Of a stretch of 64,000 bases of DNA, positions 22,432 through 34,017 are shown piece by piece. Numbering within the stretch: position 1 is the stretch's first letter; each line of letters begins with the position of its first letter. Below the pieces are notes generated by a model that worked only from the letters and a program-made list of their open reading frames with translations, ran no database searches and had not been told where the DNA came from. The translations under genes were made by a program, and so were the position numbers. Source of the stretch: Poa pratensis (Eukaryota > Streptophyta > Magnoliopsida > Poales > Poaceae); assembly GCA_947311845.1 (NCBI GenBank), contig CAMZMU010000107.1, positions 14,675,949 through 14,739,948 on the forward strand, written 5' to 3'.

Positions 22432-22594
22432 TAGTTATCACTGCATCCTTCAATCTATGTGTGGAGTTTTAAAACTTTCCTCTAGGTTCATGAACGTAGG
22501 ATTTGTGAGAATCCACAGCTTGCTTTCCTAAAGGGAGGCTGTATCCATCCTGCATTCAGGATAAGGACGAGCATTCCTTTGGGAATTGGGAGTA

Positions 22595-22866
22595 GCAGCA
22601 ATGCTGGACCTGTAGGTGCTCTGTACATGCCTTTAGTATATCCAGGTGAATTACGGAGCTTGAATTCAGAGTAAATAGTTTGAGTGAACGGGACTCCAGC
22701 CAGCGATGATCATCCGCTAGGAAATTTTATTCATACCCGCTCTGTACTACTGTAGCAGGCTAGCAGCATCCAGTCCAAATTCGAAGCTGACTTCGGTTTC
22801 CTTCCAGCCAGCGTGGCCTGTCCCTCGAGCTCCCAGCAGAGAAATATTCGGGCGAGCGGAACAAAG
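22595..22866. repeat. Local duplication, copy B (uninterrupted)
   Basis: The homologue of 19852-20690 without the hAT insertion: it reads GCGTGGCCTGTCCCTCGAGC straight across the insertion point. It lies about 1 kb upstream of the third EXORDIUM-like gene. Confidence 0.8.
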
Positions 22867-23693
22867 CTGACCGAGCGGTCACCACGAGAAGATCATAAAT
22901 AAACAAAGTAACAGCGAGAACTGATCCACAGCGGCCCACGTACATGCACTTCCGTCTTCGTGTGATCCCTGCTGCTCGCCACGCGTGCCGCAAGAATCTC
23001 GGCTCGATCTCCATTCCGGCACGTCCCAAGCTCGGTCAATGGAAATGGAGCACGCACATGAACCGGCCAGCTGTAGGAGTGCCATGGATATTCATGTTTG
23101 CATGCTCACGGAGTTCAGGGTCTACTCGATTACATACTCCACCGGCCGTGACTAGCATAGCATTGGACTGCGTTCTGGCCGGTGAAAATATGGCTTGCAA
23201 TCCCCCGGCGCCAAACCTCGAAGATCGTCGATCAGTTCACTGAAGCATATCCGCAATTCTGTACGTATCTGGACACAGTCGAAACCAAATCTTTCCAGCA
23301 CGTACGAGTCGATCGACGACGACGCGGCGCTCAAGAACGCTGACCGCGCCGCGCCTCTGCTCTTGGGAACCTTCCGTTGATGGACTGACAGCTGTGGCTC
23401 TCATCGGTAGGCGGCGGGAATCTGCACAACCAGAGAGCGTCGTCATCCGTCGGAGCGCGCGCGAATAGTTGCTGCGAGTTTGACTCCCGCGCGTCGCCGC
23501 TGCACCTGGAGCCGTGCCCGGAAGCAACCGGGCACCGCGGCGCGCGGCGCGAGCGACACACGGTGGCGTGCGCGCGCTCGAACAGCTCATCGCTGCCCCC
23601 GCTCTGTCCCATGCCCGCCGGGCCATACCGCCCTCCCCCGCATCGTACTCGTACATACACGCGGCACCATCGACGAAATCCCACGACCGCGGC
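22867..23693. other. Upstream region of the third EXORDIUM-like gene
   Basis: GC-rich from about 23460. The overlapping ORFs on both strands have no motif. It presumably holds the promoter of the pseudogene. Confidence 0.4.
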
Positions 23694-23701
23694 TATAAAT
23701 A
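23694..23701 (+). promoter_or_regulatory. TATA box of third EXORDIUM-like gene
   Basis: TATAAATA within GGCTATAAATAAAG, about 150 bp before the ATG at 23849. The promoter looks intact although the gene is broken. Confidence 0.7.
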
Positions 23702-24207
23702 AAGAACTGAGAGCCAGTCACTGCATCACCAGTTCACAACAAGTCCACAACACAATCGAGTACCACGACACGAATCCAGCTTGATCGATCACCCAGTACT
23801 CAATTCTCACAATCCACGAGTGTTTCATTACCACGGTGCAATCTAGCAATGTCTTCTACATTTGCTCTGGTAGTGGCGCTCGTATTCAGCATGGCGCAGC
23901 TCTGCGTGGGGAGCAGGAGGCTGATGGAGCTGTACGAGACTCCGCCTAGCGACCGGTTGAGGTACCACCAGGGCGGCGTGCTCCACGGCGACATCCCCGT
24001 GTCCATCCTCTGGTACGGCAAGTTCACGCCGGCGCAGAGGTCCATCGTCTCCGAATTCCTCCGATCGCTCACCTCCGCGCGTAACGGGGCCGCCACGCCC
24101 TCCGTCGGGCAGTGGTGGAGCTCCATCGGGCAGCTGTACCTGTCAAAAGCCATTGCCGCCAACGGCGCGGCCGGCTCCACGCGCGTGTTCCTGGGCGAGC
24201 AGCTCAC

Positions 24208-24681
24208 TGTCGAGTTGTGTCCTCGGCAAGTCCCATGGTTGCTATATCTAGAGTTGATTGTGTGGTAGAGAATGCGTAGTATCGGTGGAATCGACGGCTG
24301 ACAAGCTGGATTTGTCCAAGTTCAGGGCCCTCGAGTGAGATAAAAACCCTACTTCTTGCCTGTCTGTATTTATGGTATGAATATGAGGGTTATAGGGGTT
24401 CGCCGAGTTACTGATCTCGTCGAGCTTTTGGTGCCTATGGATTGCTCCTACTTGATCGATCACCCTCTCAGCCTTTATATAAGAGGCTGGGTCTCAGGAA
24501 ACATAACCGACCAAGGTTACATATTATGGAAAGTTTTAACCGACTATGATTTAATCTAACTTGGGAAGTACTCTTCGTCTTTGGCCTCCCTTCATGGGAT
24601 TCGATTAGTCCTTGGGCTTCTTTGATCATCACGTGCACCAGGTACCTTCATGCTGGGTACCAGCGGAGCATAACCTCGTCA
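24208..24681 (-). repeat. 3' LTR of the Tat element
   Basis: 474 bp. On the + strand it reads TGTCGAG...ACCTCGTCA; in element orientation it begins TGACGAGG. It is homologous along its length to 33545-34017. Confidence 0.9.
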
Positions 24682-24826
24682 TTAGCCACCGAGTACTTGC
24701 TTGACTCGAAGAATCGAGCATGTGCTCCCTTCATCGTGCACGTCATAGTCTTCTGCTTTTGTACTTCTGATCCGATATAATTCTTCTAGATTTAATTTGT
24801 TTCGATTGTATGTGTATGCAAGTCAA

Positions 24827-25378
24827 GGGATATTGACATAGTAGGCCTGATTCACTCGAAAATCGAGTTCAGTTAACTGCTCATTTGGGCAAAACCTTAC
24901 TAGTCTCCGGTCAGACTCGAGTCCCTGGACCCGAGACTGGAACGCAGTCGAAAGCTTTTGCCTAGGGATATTGACATAGTAGGCCTGATTCACTCGAAAA
25001 TCGAGGTCAGTTAACCGCACATTCGGGCGAAACCATACTAGCCTTCAATCAAATTCGAGTCCCCGGACTCGAACCTGGAACACTTTTTTGAAACTTTTGC
25101 CTAGGGATATTGACATAGTAGGCCTGATTCACTCGAAAATCGAGCTCAGTTAACCGCACATTCGGGCGAAACCATACTAGCCTTCAATCAAATTCGAGTC
25201 CCCGGACTCGAACCTGGAACACTTTTGAAACTTTTGTCTAGGGATATTGACATAGTAGGCCTGATTCACTCGAAAATCGAGCTCAGTTAACCGCACATTC
25301 GGGCGAAACCATACTAGCCTTCAATCAGGTTCGAGTCCGGGACTCGAAGCTGGAACATACTGGACAGACTCAACTCAG
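24827..25378. repeat. Four ~138-bp tandem repeats in Tat 3' region
   Basis: Units begin GGGATATTGACATAGTAGGC at about 24827, 24965, 25104 and 25241 (periods 138, 139, 137). They lie between integrase and the 3' LTR, a place where Tat-lineage elements often carry tandem repeats. Confidence 0.9.
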
Positions 25379-25679
25379 GCCGTTGTAGGTCTTACTGATT
25401 CGTTCTGCAGTTTAACTTTTGATACCTAACGCGTCCGTCAGGATTTTCATCATGTCTATTGACACGGAAAATTTCAAGGGAAAACACTGTTGGAGCGTCC
25501 CTCGGCCCAGCTCGATTGCTCGGCGGGTCTTACCTTTACATTTGCGTATGCAGCATCCGAAACATCTGCGATTGGCATAGTCCGGGAATTTATGAAGTAC
25601 GATTCTTTGATTTGTGAAGTACTTAATGCATTTAGTCGAGTCTGTAGTCGAGTGAATTTCTTACCTTGTTTTGAAATCT

Positions 25680-25860
25680 ATGGGAGCGCGACAGCGCTCC
25701 CATGGGAGTAGCCCCCGAGATTGTGATTTATTGTTTTGCAATAGAGGACAATCTCAAATCATCCTTCTATACTGTTTTGGCCAATCGAAATTTTTTGCTT
25801 TTTGAAGTCTATGGGAGCGCGACAGCGCTCCCATGGGAGTAGCCCCCGAGATTATGCTTT
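25680..25860. repeat. 131-bp direct repeat with GC hairpin in Tat 3' region
   Basis: The segment starting ATGGGAGCGCGACAGCGCTC occurs at 25680 and 25811. Each contains a perfect 8-bp stem, GGGAGCGC / GCGCTCCC, with a 4-nt loop, followed by the palindrome CTCCCATGGGAG. Confidence 0.8.
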
Positions 25861-26278
25861 ATTTCATTTGGAGTAGAGGATAATCTCAATAACTTTGTTT
25901 CTTTTCGATAAATCACAAGAAATTTTTGATGTGCTCCCATGGGAGTACTTTTGCCAGTCGAATCCTTTTGTCGATTGTAATCTTGAATCTTATGTCGATT
26001 GTAGTCTTGAATATTGTGTCGATTGTAGTCTTGAACCCATTACTCGAACGTGAATGCTGTCTTCTCACCTAACATCATTCATGACATCTTAGGCGTGCGT
26101 TTGCTATTTTGACAAGACCTTCCTGTGTGAGCCCAATGTTCAGAGTTTTGATCGTAGAGGACGCCGTTTTAGTTTTGACGCAACTGATCGTGGTATAATC
26201 AGGGCAGTCCTCGGGTATTCATTTTTCTTCCTATATATTTTTGCTAACACTTCTGTGTTTTTGATTTGTGCCAGTTCC

Positions 26279-26540
26279 CGAGTTTATCGAGTGGGTTTGT
26301 GTTTCATGTCGAGTGGGCTTAAGTTGTCTGTTTGACCCAGCCCCGAACCTATCGAGTGGGTTTTTTGGGTTTTCTGTTTGACCCAGCCCCCGAGTCTGTC
26401 GAGTGGGGTTTGGGTTTTCTGTTTGACCCAGCCCCCGAGTATGTCGAGTGGGCTGTAAGTCTTGTGTTTACTGATTTTTGAGCTAGAATTTTGATGCTTA
26501 TGTTTTTATGCTCGAGCCCCCGAGTGTTTGAGTGGGGTAA
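26279..26540. repeat. Short ~55-bp repeats with TCGAGTGGG words
   Basis: Several imperfect units of the form TTGACCCAGCCCCCGAG ... TCGAGTGGG occur in a row between the integrase end and the upstream repeats. They are non-coding. Confidence 0.6.
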
Positions 26541-26715
26541 AGGCATATATGAGAAATATGGAGGAACATGTATCTTTATTCGAAATATGTGTTCGATCAG
26601 CAAGCCGCCTCATTAAAACCTTCCAGTCCCTTAGGTACCCTGGTAAGGGAAAAGAGTGCGTCTGAAACTTGCTGTTCTTTGACATTATGCGCTATTACAT
26701 ATGAGGTTAAGAGAT

Positions 26716-27839
26716 CTATGCATAGAACCGACGCAGGTGCGCCACGTTCCATGGGTTTGATGCTACTTCGCCCGTCTTTGCGTTCTTCAATCGATAGGCT
26801 CCTCCTTCGATGACTTCTGTGACGATGTAAGGTCCTTCCCATGGTGATGCAAGTTTATGGACTTTCTTCTGTTTCTCCCGCAGCACCAAGTCTCCCACCA
26901 TGAAGGACGTGTGCGTAATCGACGACTATGGTAGTTGCGGAGGTCTTGTTGATAAACGGCGTTCGTGCCAAAGCCGTATTGCGTGCTTCTTCCAGCAAAT
27001 CGGCTGCGTCTTCGAGTGCCTTGTTCGCGTCGTTTTCTTCATATGCTTCCACCCGTGGTGCATTAAACTTGACGTCGGATGGTAACACTGCTTCCGCACC
27101 ATAGACCATGAAGAACGGTGTGTACTGTGTGGAGGCGTTTGGGGTGGTCCTTAAGCTCCATAGTACTGATGGAGTTCATCTACCCATGCACCCGCGGCCC
27201 TTTTGAGTGGTACTAAGAGTCTCTTTTTGATGCCACTGCATACGAGTCCATTGGCCTTTTCGACTGTCCATTGGATTGTGGATGTGCCACAGAGGCGTAG
27301 TTTAGTTTGATGTTTTGTTCCTTGCAAAAGGATTTGAACTCTTCCGCCGTGAAGTTTGTACCATTATCAGTTATGATGCTATCCATTACTCCAAATCGAT
27401 ACATGATCGATTGTATGAAACGAACTGCCGTAGAAGCTGTTGAGCTTGTGATGGGGATAGCTTCGATCCATTTGGTGAACTTGTCGACTGCCACTAGTAA
27501 GTGAGTATGACCTCCTTTTGATGATTTTTTCAGTGGTCCCACCATGTCAAGTCCCCATTGGGCAAAAGGCCATGCTAATGGTATGGTTTTTAGCGCGATG
27601 CGGGTGCATGTGGCTTGGAAGCGAACTTCTGGCAACCAATGCATCTTTTGACTATGTCCTCTGCGTCCCTTAGCGCTGTAGGCCAGTAAAACCCTGCTCG
27701 GAAGGCTTTGGCTACGAGTGATCGACTGCCGCGTGGTGCCCGCAGGTACCGGCATGAATGTCCCGAAGGAGATCCTTGCCATCTTCGAGTGCAATGCATC
27801 TTTGGAACATACCTGAGGTGCTGCGTTTGTACAACTCAC
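26716..27839 (-). pseudogene. Tat element integrase, frameshifted
   Basis: The core domain at 27213-27839 shows GLDMVGPLKKSSKGG, KFTKWIEAIPI, DSIITDNGTNF and HPQSNGQ, so two catalytic aspartates of the DDE triad are visible; the expected Glu position reads QSKRP instead of VE. The C-terminal part at 26716-27109 shows PYIVTEVIEGGAYRL and ends WNVAHLRRFYA, as in Gypsy integrase ends. The two parts are in different frames. It would insert element cDNA into host DNA but appears inactive. Confidence 0.85.
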
Positions 27840-28605
27840 CGTTTATGATGGTGTATGCTTTTGCTCGTCGAGTGACGCGTCTGGCCTCGTTTGTATCTTC
27901 TGGTAGTTCATTGCGAAGTATGTATGCGAGAAAAGGTTGAGTCCATATTGGCTCAATGAGAAGTACCTCAATCGGAGGATCCTCTGTGCTTGGCGCTTTG
28001 CTCTTGTCTGTAGCTGCTGTCGTGGTCGATGGCCGTTTGTCGATTGACCTACGCTCTATTCGTTCAAAGAAAACACCCGGCGGGACTGGTGCTTTTGTGG
28101 AAGCAATGTTGGCTAATTTGTCAGCCTCTTCATTGCTTTCTCTCCCTACGTGTCGTAGTTCGCAGCCATCGAAGCTGCCCTCCATTATGTTGTACAAATC
28201 CCGATAAGCGATCATGTTGTCTGCGATTGCATCACAGGCCTTCATTGTTTGCTGCACAACTAAGTTAGAGTCGCCATAAATCATTAGTCGAGTGCATCCC
28301 ATGGCTTTTGCCATGCGCATGCCATGGATTAGACCTTCGTATTCGGCCTCGTTATTTGATGGGAACTCGAAACCCATTTGCAAGATATAGCGCAGTTTGT
28401 CGCCTTTTGGTGATATGAGTATGACGCCCGCTCCTGCTCCTTCATTCTTTTTGGACCCGAAATACATGGTCCAGGAATTTGATACGTCAGGTACCCCTGG
28501 CAATTGAGCTTCTACCACTCGGTGTGAAAATCGGGTAGGACTTGTGATTTGATGGCTTTCGGGTGTTCGTACTTGATTCCTAGTGGTCCCAGCTCGATGA
28601 GCCAT
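27712..28605 (-). pseudogene. Tat second (archaeal-like) RNase H region
   Basis: A 297-aa ORF containing WTMYFGSKKNEGAGAGVI, SNNEAEYEGLIHGMRMAK, LMIYGDSNLVV and VGRESNEEADKLAN, which carry the acidic residues expected of RNase H (Asp of GDS, Glu of NNEAE, Asp near the end). This domain sits between the RT-linked RNase H and integrase and marks the Tat lineage. Downstream it merges with the integrase zinc-finger region. Confidence 0.85.
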
Positions 28606-28672
28606 TTTGCTACTCGCCCCGTTGCGTTGGGGTTTGTGAGGACGTCTCCAATCGCTGATTTATTGACCACCG

Positions 28673-29841
28673 TTATCGGGTGTTCTGTGAAGTAGTGCGC
28701 CAGCTTTCTGATGTCATAAATACGGCGTACGCCAATTTCTGATATTGCGGGTACCGCTGTTTGGACGGGGAAAGAACTTCACTTACGTAATATACTGGCC
28801 TCTGTATGCTTTGACTATGTCCTTCTTCCATGCGGTCAACCACCAGCACGGTGCTGACCACTCGATTGGTGGCTGAGATGTATAGGTAGAGTGGCTCATT
28901 TTCCTTAGGTGCTACGAGGATTGGCGGACTTGTGAGCATCTTTTTGAGTTCGAGGAAAGCTGCTTCAGCTTCATCCGTCCACTCGAACTTGTCTGCTTTC
29001 TTCATCAATTTGTAAAATGGAAGTGCTTTTTCGCCTAGTTTGCTGATGAATCGACTGAGTGCTGCTACTCGACCAGCTAGCTGCTGTACCTCATGGAGTT
29101 TGGTAGGTCTCTTCATTGTGAGTATAGCTTGTATCTTTTCTGGGTCTGCTTCGATTCCACGTGCAGATATCAAATAACCCAAGAGTTGTCCAGCTGGGAC
29201 ACCGAAGGTGCATTTCTTTGGGTTAAGCTTGATGTTGTATCGATTGAGATTCTTGAATGTCTCCGTAGATCACTGATTAATGTGTCCTCCTTTTCAGTCT
29301 TGATGACGATGTCGTCGACGTAGACCTGAACATTGCGTCCTATCTGTTCTTGTAGACAGTTTTGCATCATGCGCTGGTAGGTTGCACCTGCGTTTTTGAG
29401 CCCGAAAGGCATGGTTGTGTAGCAGTAGACCCCGAGTGGGGTTATGAATGCGTTTTGTCTTCGTCTTCTTCTTCATCCGAATTTGATGGTATCCTGAATA
29501 TGCATCCAAAAATGATAACCGAGCGCATCCTGCTGTTGAGTCGATGATCTGATCGATTCGTGGTAATGGAAAGTGATCTTTTGGACAGCATTTGTTTAGG
29601 GCAGTAAAATCTACACACATCCGCAGGGTGTCGAGTGCTTCTTTTCGACCAGTACAGGGTTAGCAACCCAGTCTGCCTTTTTGATTTCTCGAATGAACTT
29701 TGCAGCAAGTAACCTGTCAACTTCTGCCTCGATTGCACCTCTTTTGGGATCGGAGACACGGCGCATAGTTTGCTTGACTGGTCTAGATCCTGGCTTGAGT
29801 TGTAGAGAATGCTCGGCGAACTCTCTGGGGACACCTGGCAT
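28673..29841 (-). pseudogene. Tat reverse transcriptase and RT-linked RNase H
   Basis: Three overlapping frames cover the domain: LKPGSRPVKQTMRR and NPVLVEKK at 29611-29841; FTALNKCCPKDHFPLPRID and LDAYSGYHQI at 29294-29620; MPFGLKNAGATYQRMM and the catalytic YVDD (VQVYVDDIVIKT) at 29170-29412; then GYLISARGIEADPEKI and an RNase H stretch at 28673-29182. It is broken by frameshifts at about 29620 and 29400 and is not functional as it stands. Confidence 0.9.
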
Positions 29842-30104
29842 ATCAGCTGGGCACCATGCGAATATTTCCCAGTTTTACGGAGAAATTCAACGAGCGCATT
29901 TTCCTGTTCGCTGGTAAGACTCGATGATATGTTGACCGTTTTTGAGGGATCAGTCGGGTGCACTTGATGCTTTCTTGTGTCGTTGGTTGCATTGAATTCT
30001 GTCGGATGCTAACCTCTTGTGTTCCGGCAGAAGTGTGCGGTCGTTAGAAACCTCGAGTTTGGCGAATGATGCTCCATCCCATACATCTCGAGATTTTGTT
30101 GAAG

Positions 30105-30800
30105 TCACGGTCGCATGAATCTGACCTTGAAAGTTCCCGTTGATGTGATGACTCCTTTTGGTCCTGGCATTTTGAGCTTGAGGTAGGCGTAGTGTGGGAC
30201 GGCCATGAATCGAGCGAAAGTGGGGCGCCCAAGTATTGCATGGTATTGTGACTTCCAATCGACCACTTCGAACTCAATCGACTCGGTTCTGAAGTGAGTA
30301 GGATCTCCAAACGTAACATCGAGTTGTATGGTGCCTTCTGGGAGCACTGCTTTGCCTGGGACGATACCGTGGAAGGTACTTGTGGACTTTGGCAGATTTT
30401 CGACTGATTTGTTCATTCTGCGTAGCGTATCTGCAAAGATTATGTTGAGGCCGCTACCTCCGTCCATGAAGACCTTGGTCATGGCGTAGCCTCCGATTTG
30501 GGCGTCGAGTACCAAGGCTGCGTGCCCTGGTCGATATACTGCGGGTGGATGGTCCTCTCGATTGAAGACAATCGGAGTTTCTGATCCTTTCAAAAAATCT
30601 GTGATAGCTGGGGGTGCCATGACCGCCATATTGACGTGTCGAGTGTGTAACTTTTGCTCTCTATTGGAGGGACGTCCTCGCTGGATCATGTTCATCTGCC
30701 CGCGAGTTACGGGATATTTTTGTTCATCTCCTTGCTGCATCTGGTGCACGGCTGCTGCCATTTGTGTTCCCGTAACGGGTTGTGCTGGCACCATGTACAC
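30105..30800 (-). pseudogene. Tat aspartic protease region
   Basis: A 231-aa ORF with HAALVLDAQIGGYAMTKVFM followed by DGGSGLNIIF, the equivalent of the DTG/DSGS active-site loop with Gly in place of Ser/Thr, and later HAILGRPTFARF, typical of the second conserved protease block in Tat elements. It matures the polyprotein. Confidence 0.8.
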
Positions 30801-31095
30801 TGGCGTCGGTTGCGCTGTGTTGGTGCAGGATACATGAGTAGGCTGGTTTGTGGTGGTATGGAATATACCTGTGCTTGTTGTACTTGTTGCGGTGCTGGAT
30901 ATGCCTGAACAGGCTGTGTTTGTGTGTAGTCGATGGAGTCTGCGTCAGTTGAGGAGGTGCACGTCCATCTCTTTGCAGTCGTAGTATATGTTCAATCGCA
31001 AGTTGATCGAATTCCCTGCAATTTCTCAGCGAGTGGTTAGAGCGAAGCTTACCATCGTCCCCTTTGTAAAGATGGAATCTGCAATAATCGTCCAT
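30724..31095 (-). pseudogene. Tat gag C-terminal region with zinc-knuckle-like motif
   Basis: It opens with DDYCRFHLYKGDDG and SLRNCREFDQLAIEHI, similar to the CxxH...C spacer that precedes protease in Tat polyproteins. The remainder is out of frame. It is a partial match only. Confidence 0.5.
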
Positions 31096-31656
31096 CCTTT
31101 CTTCGATTGAGCGCTCAGTCTTTGTCTGCTCGCCTGCGCCATTCTGGCCTCTGTAGCTATCGCGGTCGTCGCGTTTGTGATCTGTAGCGTCTCGACTGTC
31201 ACGTCGATCATCTGTGCGATGGTCTCGATTACCTCGGCGTTATCTGTACGATGATCTCGATTATCACGATGATCGTCGGTCGTCTGTCAGTTTGGTCGCG
31301 GCTGTCCCTTGGCTGGACAAAGCCTGCTGCGATGAAGTTTGGATGGTCATCATCGTGATAACGATGCTTGCGTTTGCGCCTTCGATCATCTCTGTAGCTA
31401 TCTCTGCGGTCTCGACTGCCACTCGTGATTTTCATGTGAGATGCGGGTCGAGTGCCTCGTACGGAGTCTTCTCCATCCGCCCATTTGTTGCGAGTACCAT
31501 GAGTGCCGCCATTGTCTTTGGTCTTCTCGACCAAGTGTTTCTTTGAAGTCTTCTCTCCAGAGTCCGTTTTTGAAGGCGTCGATTGCCCTATCTTCTGATA
31601 CGTTGCCTACTGAGTTACGGATGGTGGTCCACCGCCGTATGTACGATCTCAGAGAT

Positions 31657-32322
31657 TCATCTGACTTTTGCTTGCAGGTCCGAGCTCCTCGAAAGTTTTG
31701 GGGCGCTCACATAGAGGCTCGAAGTATTTGATGAAATCGCTTTGAAGTGTTCCCACGAATCGTAGTATGATTCGGGTAGCGATTTGAGCCAATCGCGAGC
31801 TGTTCCTTCCATCATGAGTTGTATGTACTGCATAGCTGTAGTTGTGGTGCCGCGCTGACATCCGACTGCCAGCCTGTAATCTTCTAGCCAGCCTGATGGC
31901 TCTTGTTTGCAGTTGAACTTTGGCGTGGTAGCTAGCGAGAACTTCTTGGGCATACGAGCCTCCCGGATTCGTCGAGTGAAGCATAGCGCTCCACATGGGT
32001 CCGATTTCTGCTTCCGAGTCTGAGCTGCTGCTGTATGACCTCCTCGAGTGGCTCCTGCTGGAGCGATGACGGCGTGAGCTTTTTCGACTGCTCCTTCCCG
32101 AGGACTTCGACTGCGACGGTCCCGATCTGTATCTCTCCTTGGAGTTGCTTGTGGTTGCTGTATGGCTTTTGCTGCTATCGCCAGTTGTTTGTACAGTTGG
32201 AGGTGCTGATCCCTCTTTGGGTCTCCCGCAGGAGGTTCGATTGTTCTGAGATAGGTGCCTAGCGTCATCAGCGCCCCGGCTGGCTCAGTAGGTATGGGGA
32301 CTCCTTCCGCGTCGACTGCCAT
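31657..32322 (-). pseudogene. Tat gag core
   Basis: A 221-aa ORF with the retrotransposon gag block: KFNCKQEPSGWLEDYRLAV, QYIQLMMEGTARDWLKSLP and YYDSWEHFKA. It is a structural protein of the virus-like particle. The frame ends early at 31657. Confidence 0.8.
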
Positions 32323-32418
32323 AAAGGCTGGATTAGGTTTCGAGTGACCGCTGCACGATCTGCGTCTCCGAGGTTTATGAATCGTGACCTATTGCGGGGT
32401 CGTTTCTGCCTGTTGAAC

Positions 32419-32742
32419 TCATAGATAATGCTCTGCGCCGAGCACTCGATATGCTGGCTGCTTTTTGCGTTCTTCGAGTACTGCTCGGTAGTTCTTCAAC
32501 CGTATCGATTCTTGCCACTGGAAGTATTGTAAGGTCAATGCCTCTTCCGGAGTTGCGTTTGCTGGTAGCATTGTGCAGCTTTCGATTACTTTGTTCACTT
32601 TTTCCGCCATCTCTGCGGTGATGGTCAGCATGGTTGTTCCGTCAGGCATGGTGACTGTGCAAGGGTATTCTGTAGGTCGACGGCACGCTGCAGCTGTTGA
32701 CGTTTCTGCTGTACTCGCGGTGTAGACCTGATAAGGTACCAC
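32419..32742 (-). CDS. Tat leader ORF upstream of gag, unknown
   Basis: A 107-aa ORF between the 5' LTR and gag. Readable pieces are TVTMPDGTTMLTITAEMAEK and EALTLQYFQWQESIRLKNY. It could be the N-terminal part of gag or a separate leader ORF, as some Tat elements (for example Ogre) have. Confidence 0.4.
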   Translation of the reverse strand: MVPYQVYTASTAETSTAAACRRPTEYPCTVTMPDGTTMLTITAEMAEKVNKVIESCTMLPANATPEEALTLQYFQWQESIRLKNYRAVLEERKKQPAYRVLGAEHYL

Positions 32743-33213
32743 CCGATCTTCTGTCTATGTGTTGTTAACGCGCATTATGGATTCGGCGTCGTCATCCAGG
32801 CTCATGTTGGAGTTGCTTTGCTTGCTGGGGTTTCTGCTGCAATCGAGTAGATCTTCGAGTGTTTGTCCAGGCTGTCTGCGTCGCAGGTGAATATCTCGTG
32901 GCTGGCACGGATTCTGGGCCGTTGAGATCGGCGAGGTATATGTTGTCATCTATGTTCTCCTCGTTCCCCGCGACGTTGTTGCAGTCGACGATGTTGTCGA
33001 GTGACTCGATTGAGTTGTTTGGGCGGTACGTAGATTCGATCTCGCTTCTTCCAAATCTTTTGCCACCTCGTCACGGAACTCTTGCGAGTTCATGGATGTT
33101 GCAGAGTCGCTTGGCGATTGGATCGGACGATCTGTGATGATGTCGCCGCAAGATGGATGGTGTTGCAGTCGAAGCGTTGTCGAGTGTCTCGAGTGTCTCC
33201 ATGTCGAGTGGAT

Positions 33214-33573
33214 CTAACAGGTCCTGCACACCATCTTTATCGACAAAGAAGTTAAATTCACCAACTGTAATATCCAAACCTGATTCGAGTCCGGCAAAGG
33301 CTTGTTGAGCCTCCATCGAGTGCGGCGTGAGCCTCCTTGGAGATTTTGGCGAGTGATCGTTTTTGAGATGATGCTAGTCGATCTTGTCGGCGAGTTGCCG
33401 TTTGCAGCGGTGATCGGCGATTTGCCGTTTGATGATGTAGTAGGCGAGTTACCTTGTGCAGATGCGATTGGCGAGTGGCCGCTTGATGATGAAACCGGCG
33501 AAACCGTGAGCCCAATACTACCAGTTCCCACAGACGGCGCCAATTGTCGAGGTGTGCCCTCGGCAAGTCCCAT
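33214..33573 (-). CDS. Tat leader ORF with GxSP repeats, unknown
   Basis: A 119-aa ORF directly after the primer-binding site. Its middle is a protein repeat of about nine residues of the form GHSPIASAQ / GNSPTTSSN / GKSPITAAN / GNSPTRS. No domain is recognised. It may be a leader peptide or disordered N-terminal extension. Confidence 0.4.
   Translation of the reverse strand: MGLAEGTPRQLAPSVGTGSIGLTVSPVSSSSGHSPIASAQGNSPTTSSNGKSPITAANGNSPTRSTSIISKTITRQNLQGGSRRTRWRLNKPLPDSNQVWILQLVNLTSLSIKMVCRTC
33526..33544 (-). promoter_or_regulatory. Tat primer-binding site
   Basis: In element orientation it reads TTGGCGCCGTCTGTGGGAA directly after the 5' LTR end CTCGACA. TGGCGCC is the common tRNA-primed start of grass Gypsy elements. 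Confidence 0.75.
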
Positions 33574-34017
33574 GGTTGCTATACCTAGGATTGATTGTGT
33601 GGTAGAGAACGCGTAGTATCGGTGGAATCGACGGCTGACAAGCTGGATTTACCCAGGTTCAGGGCCCTCGAGTGAGGTAAAACCCCTACTTCCTGCTGTC
33701 TGTATTTATGGTATGAATATGAGGGTTACAAGGGTTCGGTGAGTTGCTGATCTCGTCGAGATTTTGGTGGCTATGGATTGCTCCTCCTTGATCGATCACC
33801 CTCCCAGTCTTTGTATAGGAGACTGGGTCTCAGAAAACATAACCGACCAAGGTTACATATTATGGAAAGTCTTAACCGACTATGATTTAATCTAACTTGG
33901 GAAGTACTCTTTGTTTTGAGCCTTCCTTCATGGGCTTCGATTAGTTCTTGGCCTTCTTTGATCATCACGTGCACCAGGTACCTTCATGCTGGGTACCAGC
34001 GGAGCATAACCTCGTCA
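33545..34017 (-). repeat. 5' LTR of the Tat element
   Basis: 473 bp, the partner of 24208-24681. It ends against the EXORDIUM-like 3' fragment at the second CTCAC. Confidence 0.9.

Larger units (their letters stand above)
24208..34017 (-). mobile_element. Tat-lineage Ty3/Gypsy LTR retrotransposon
   Basis: A complete 9810-bp element inserted in the EXORDIUM-like pseudogene, with duplication CTCAC at 24203-24207 and 34018-34022. It is transcribed on the minus strand. Domain order, read from the right, is: leader ORFs, gag, zinc-knuckle-like region, aspartic protease, reverse transcriptase, RNase H, a second RNase H, integrase. The second RNase H is the hallmark of the Tat lineage. Frames are broken by frameshifts and stops, so it is probably defective. 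The two LTRs differ at about 36 of 474 positions by hand count. Under the usual grass LTR rate that implies an insertion of roughly three million years, an approximation only. Confidence 0.9.
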
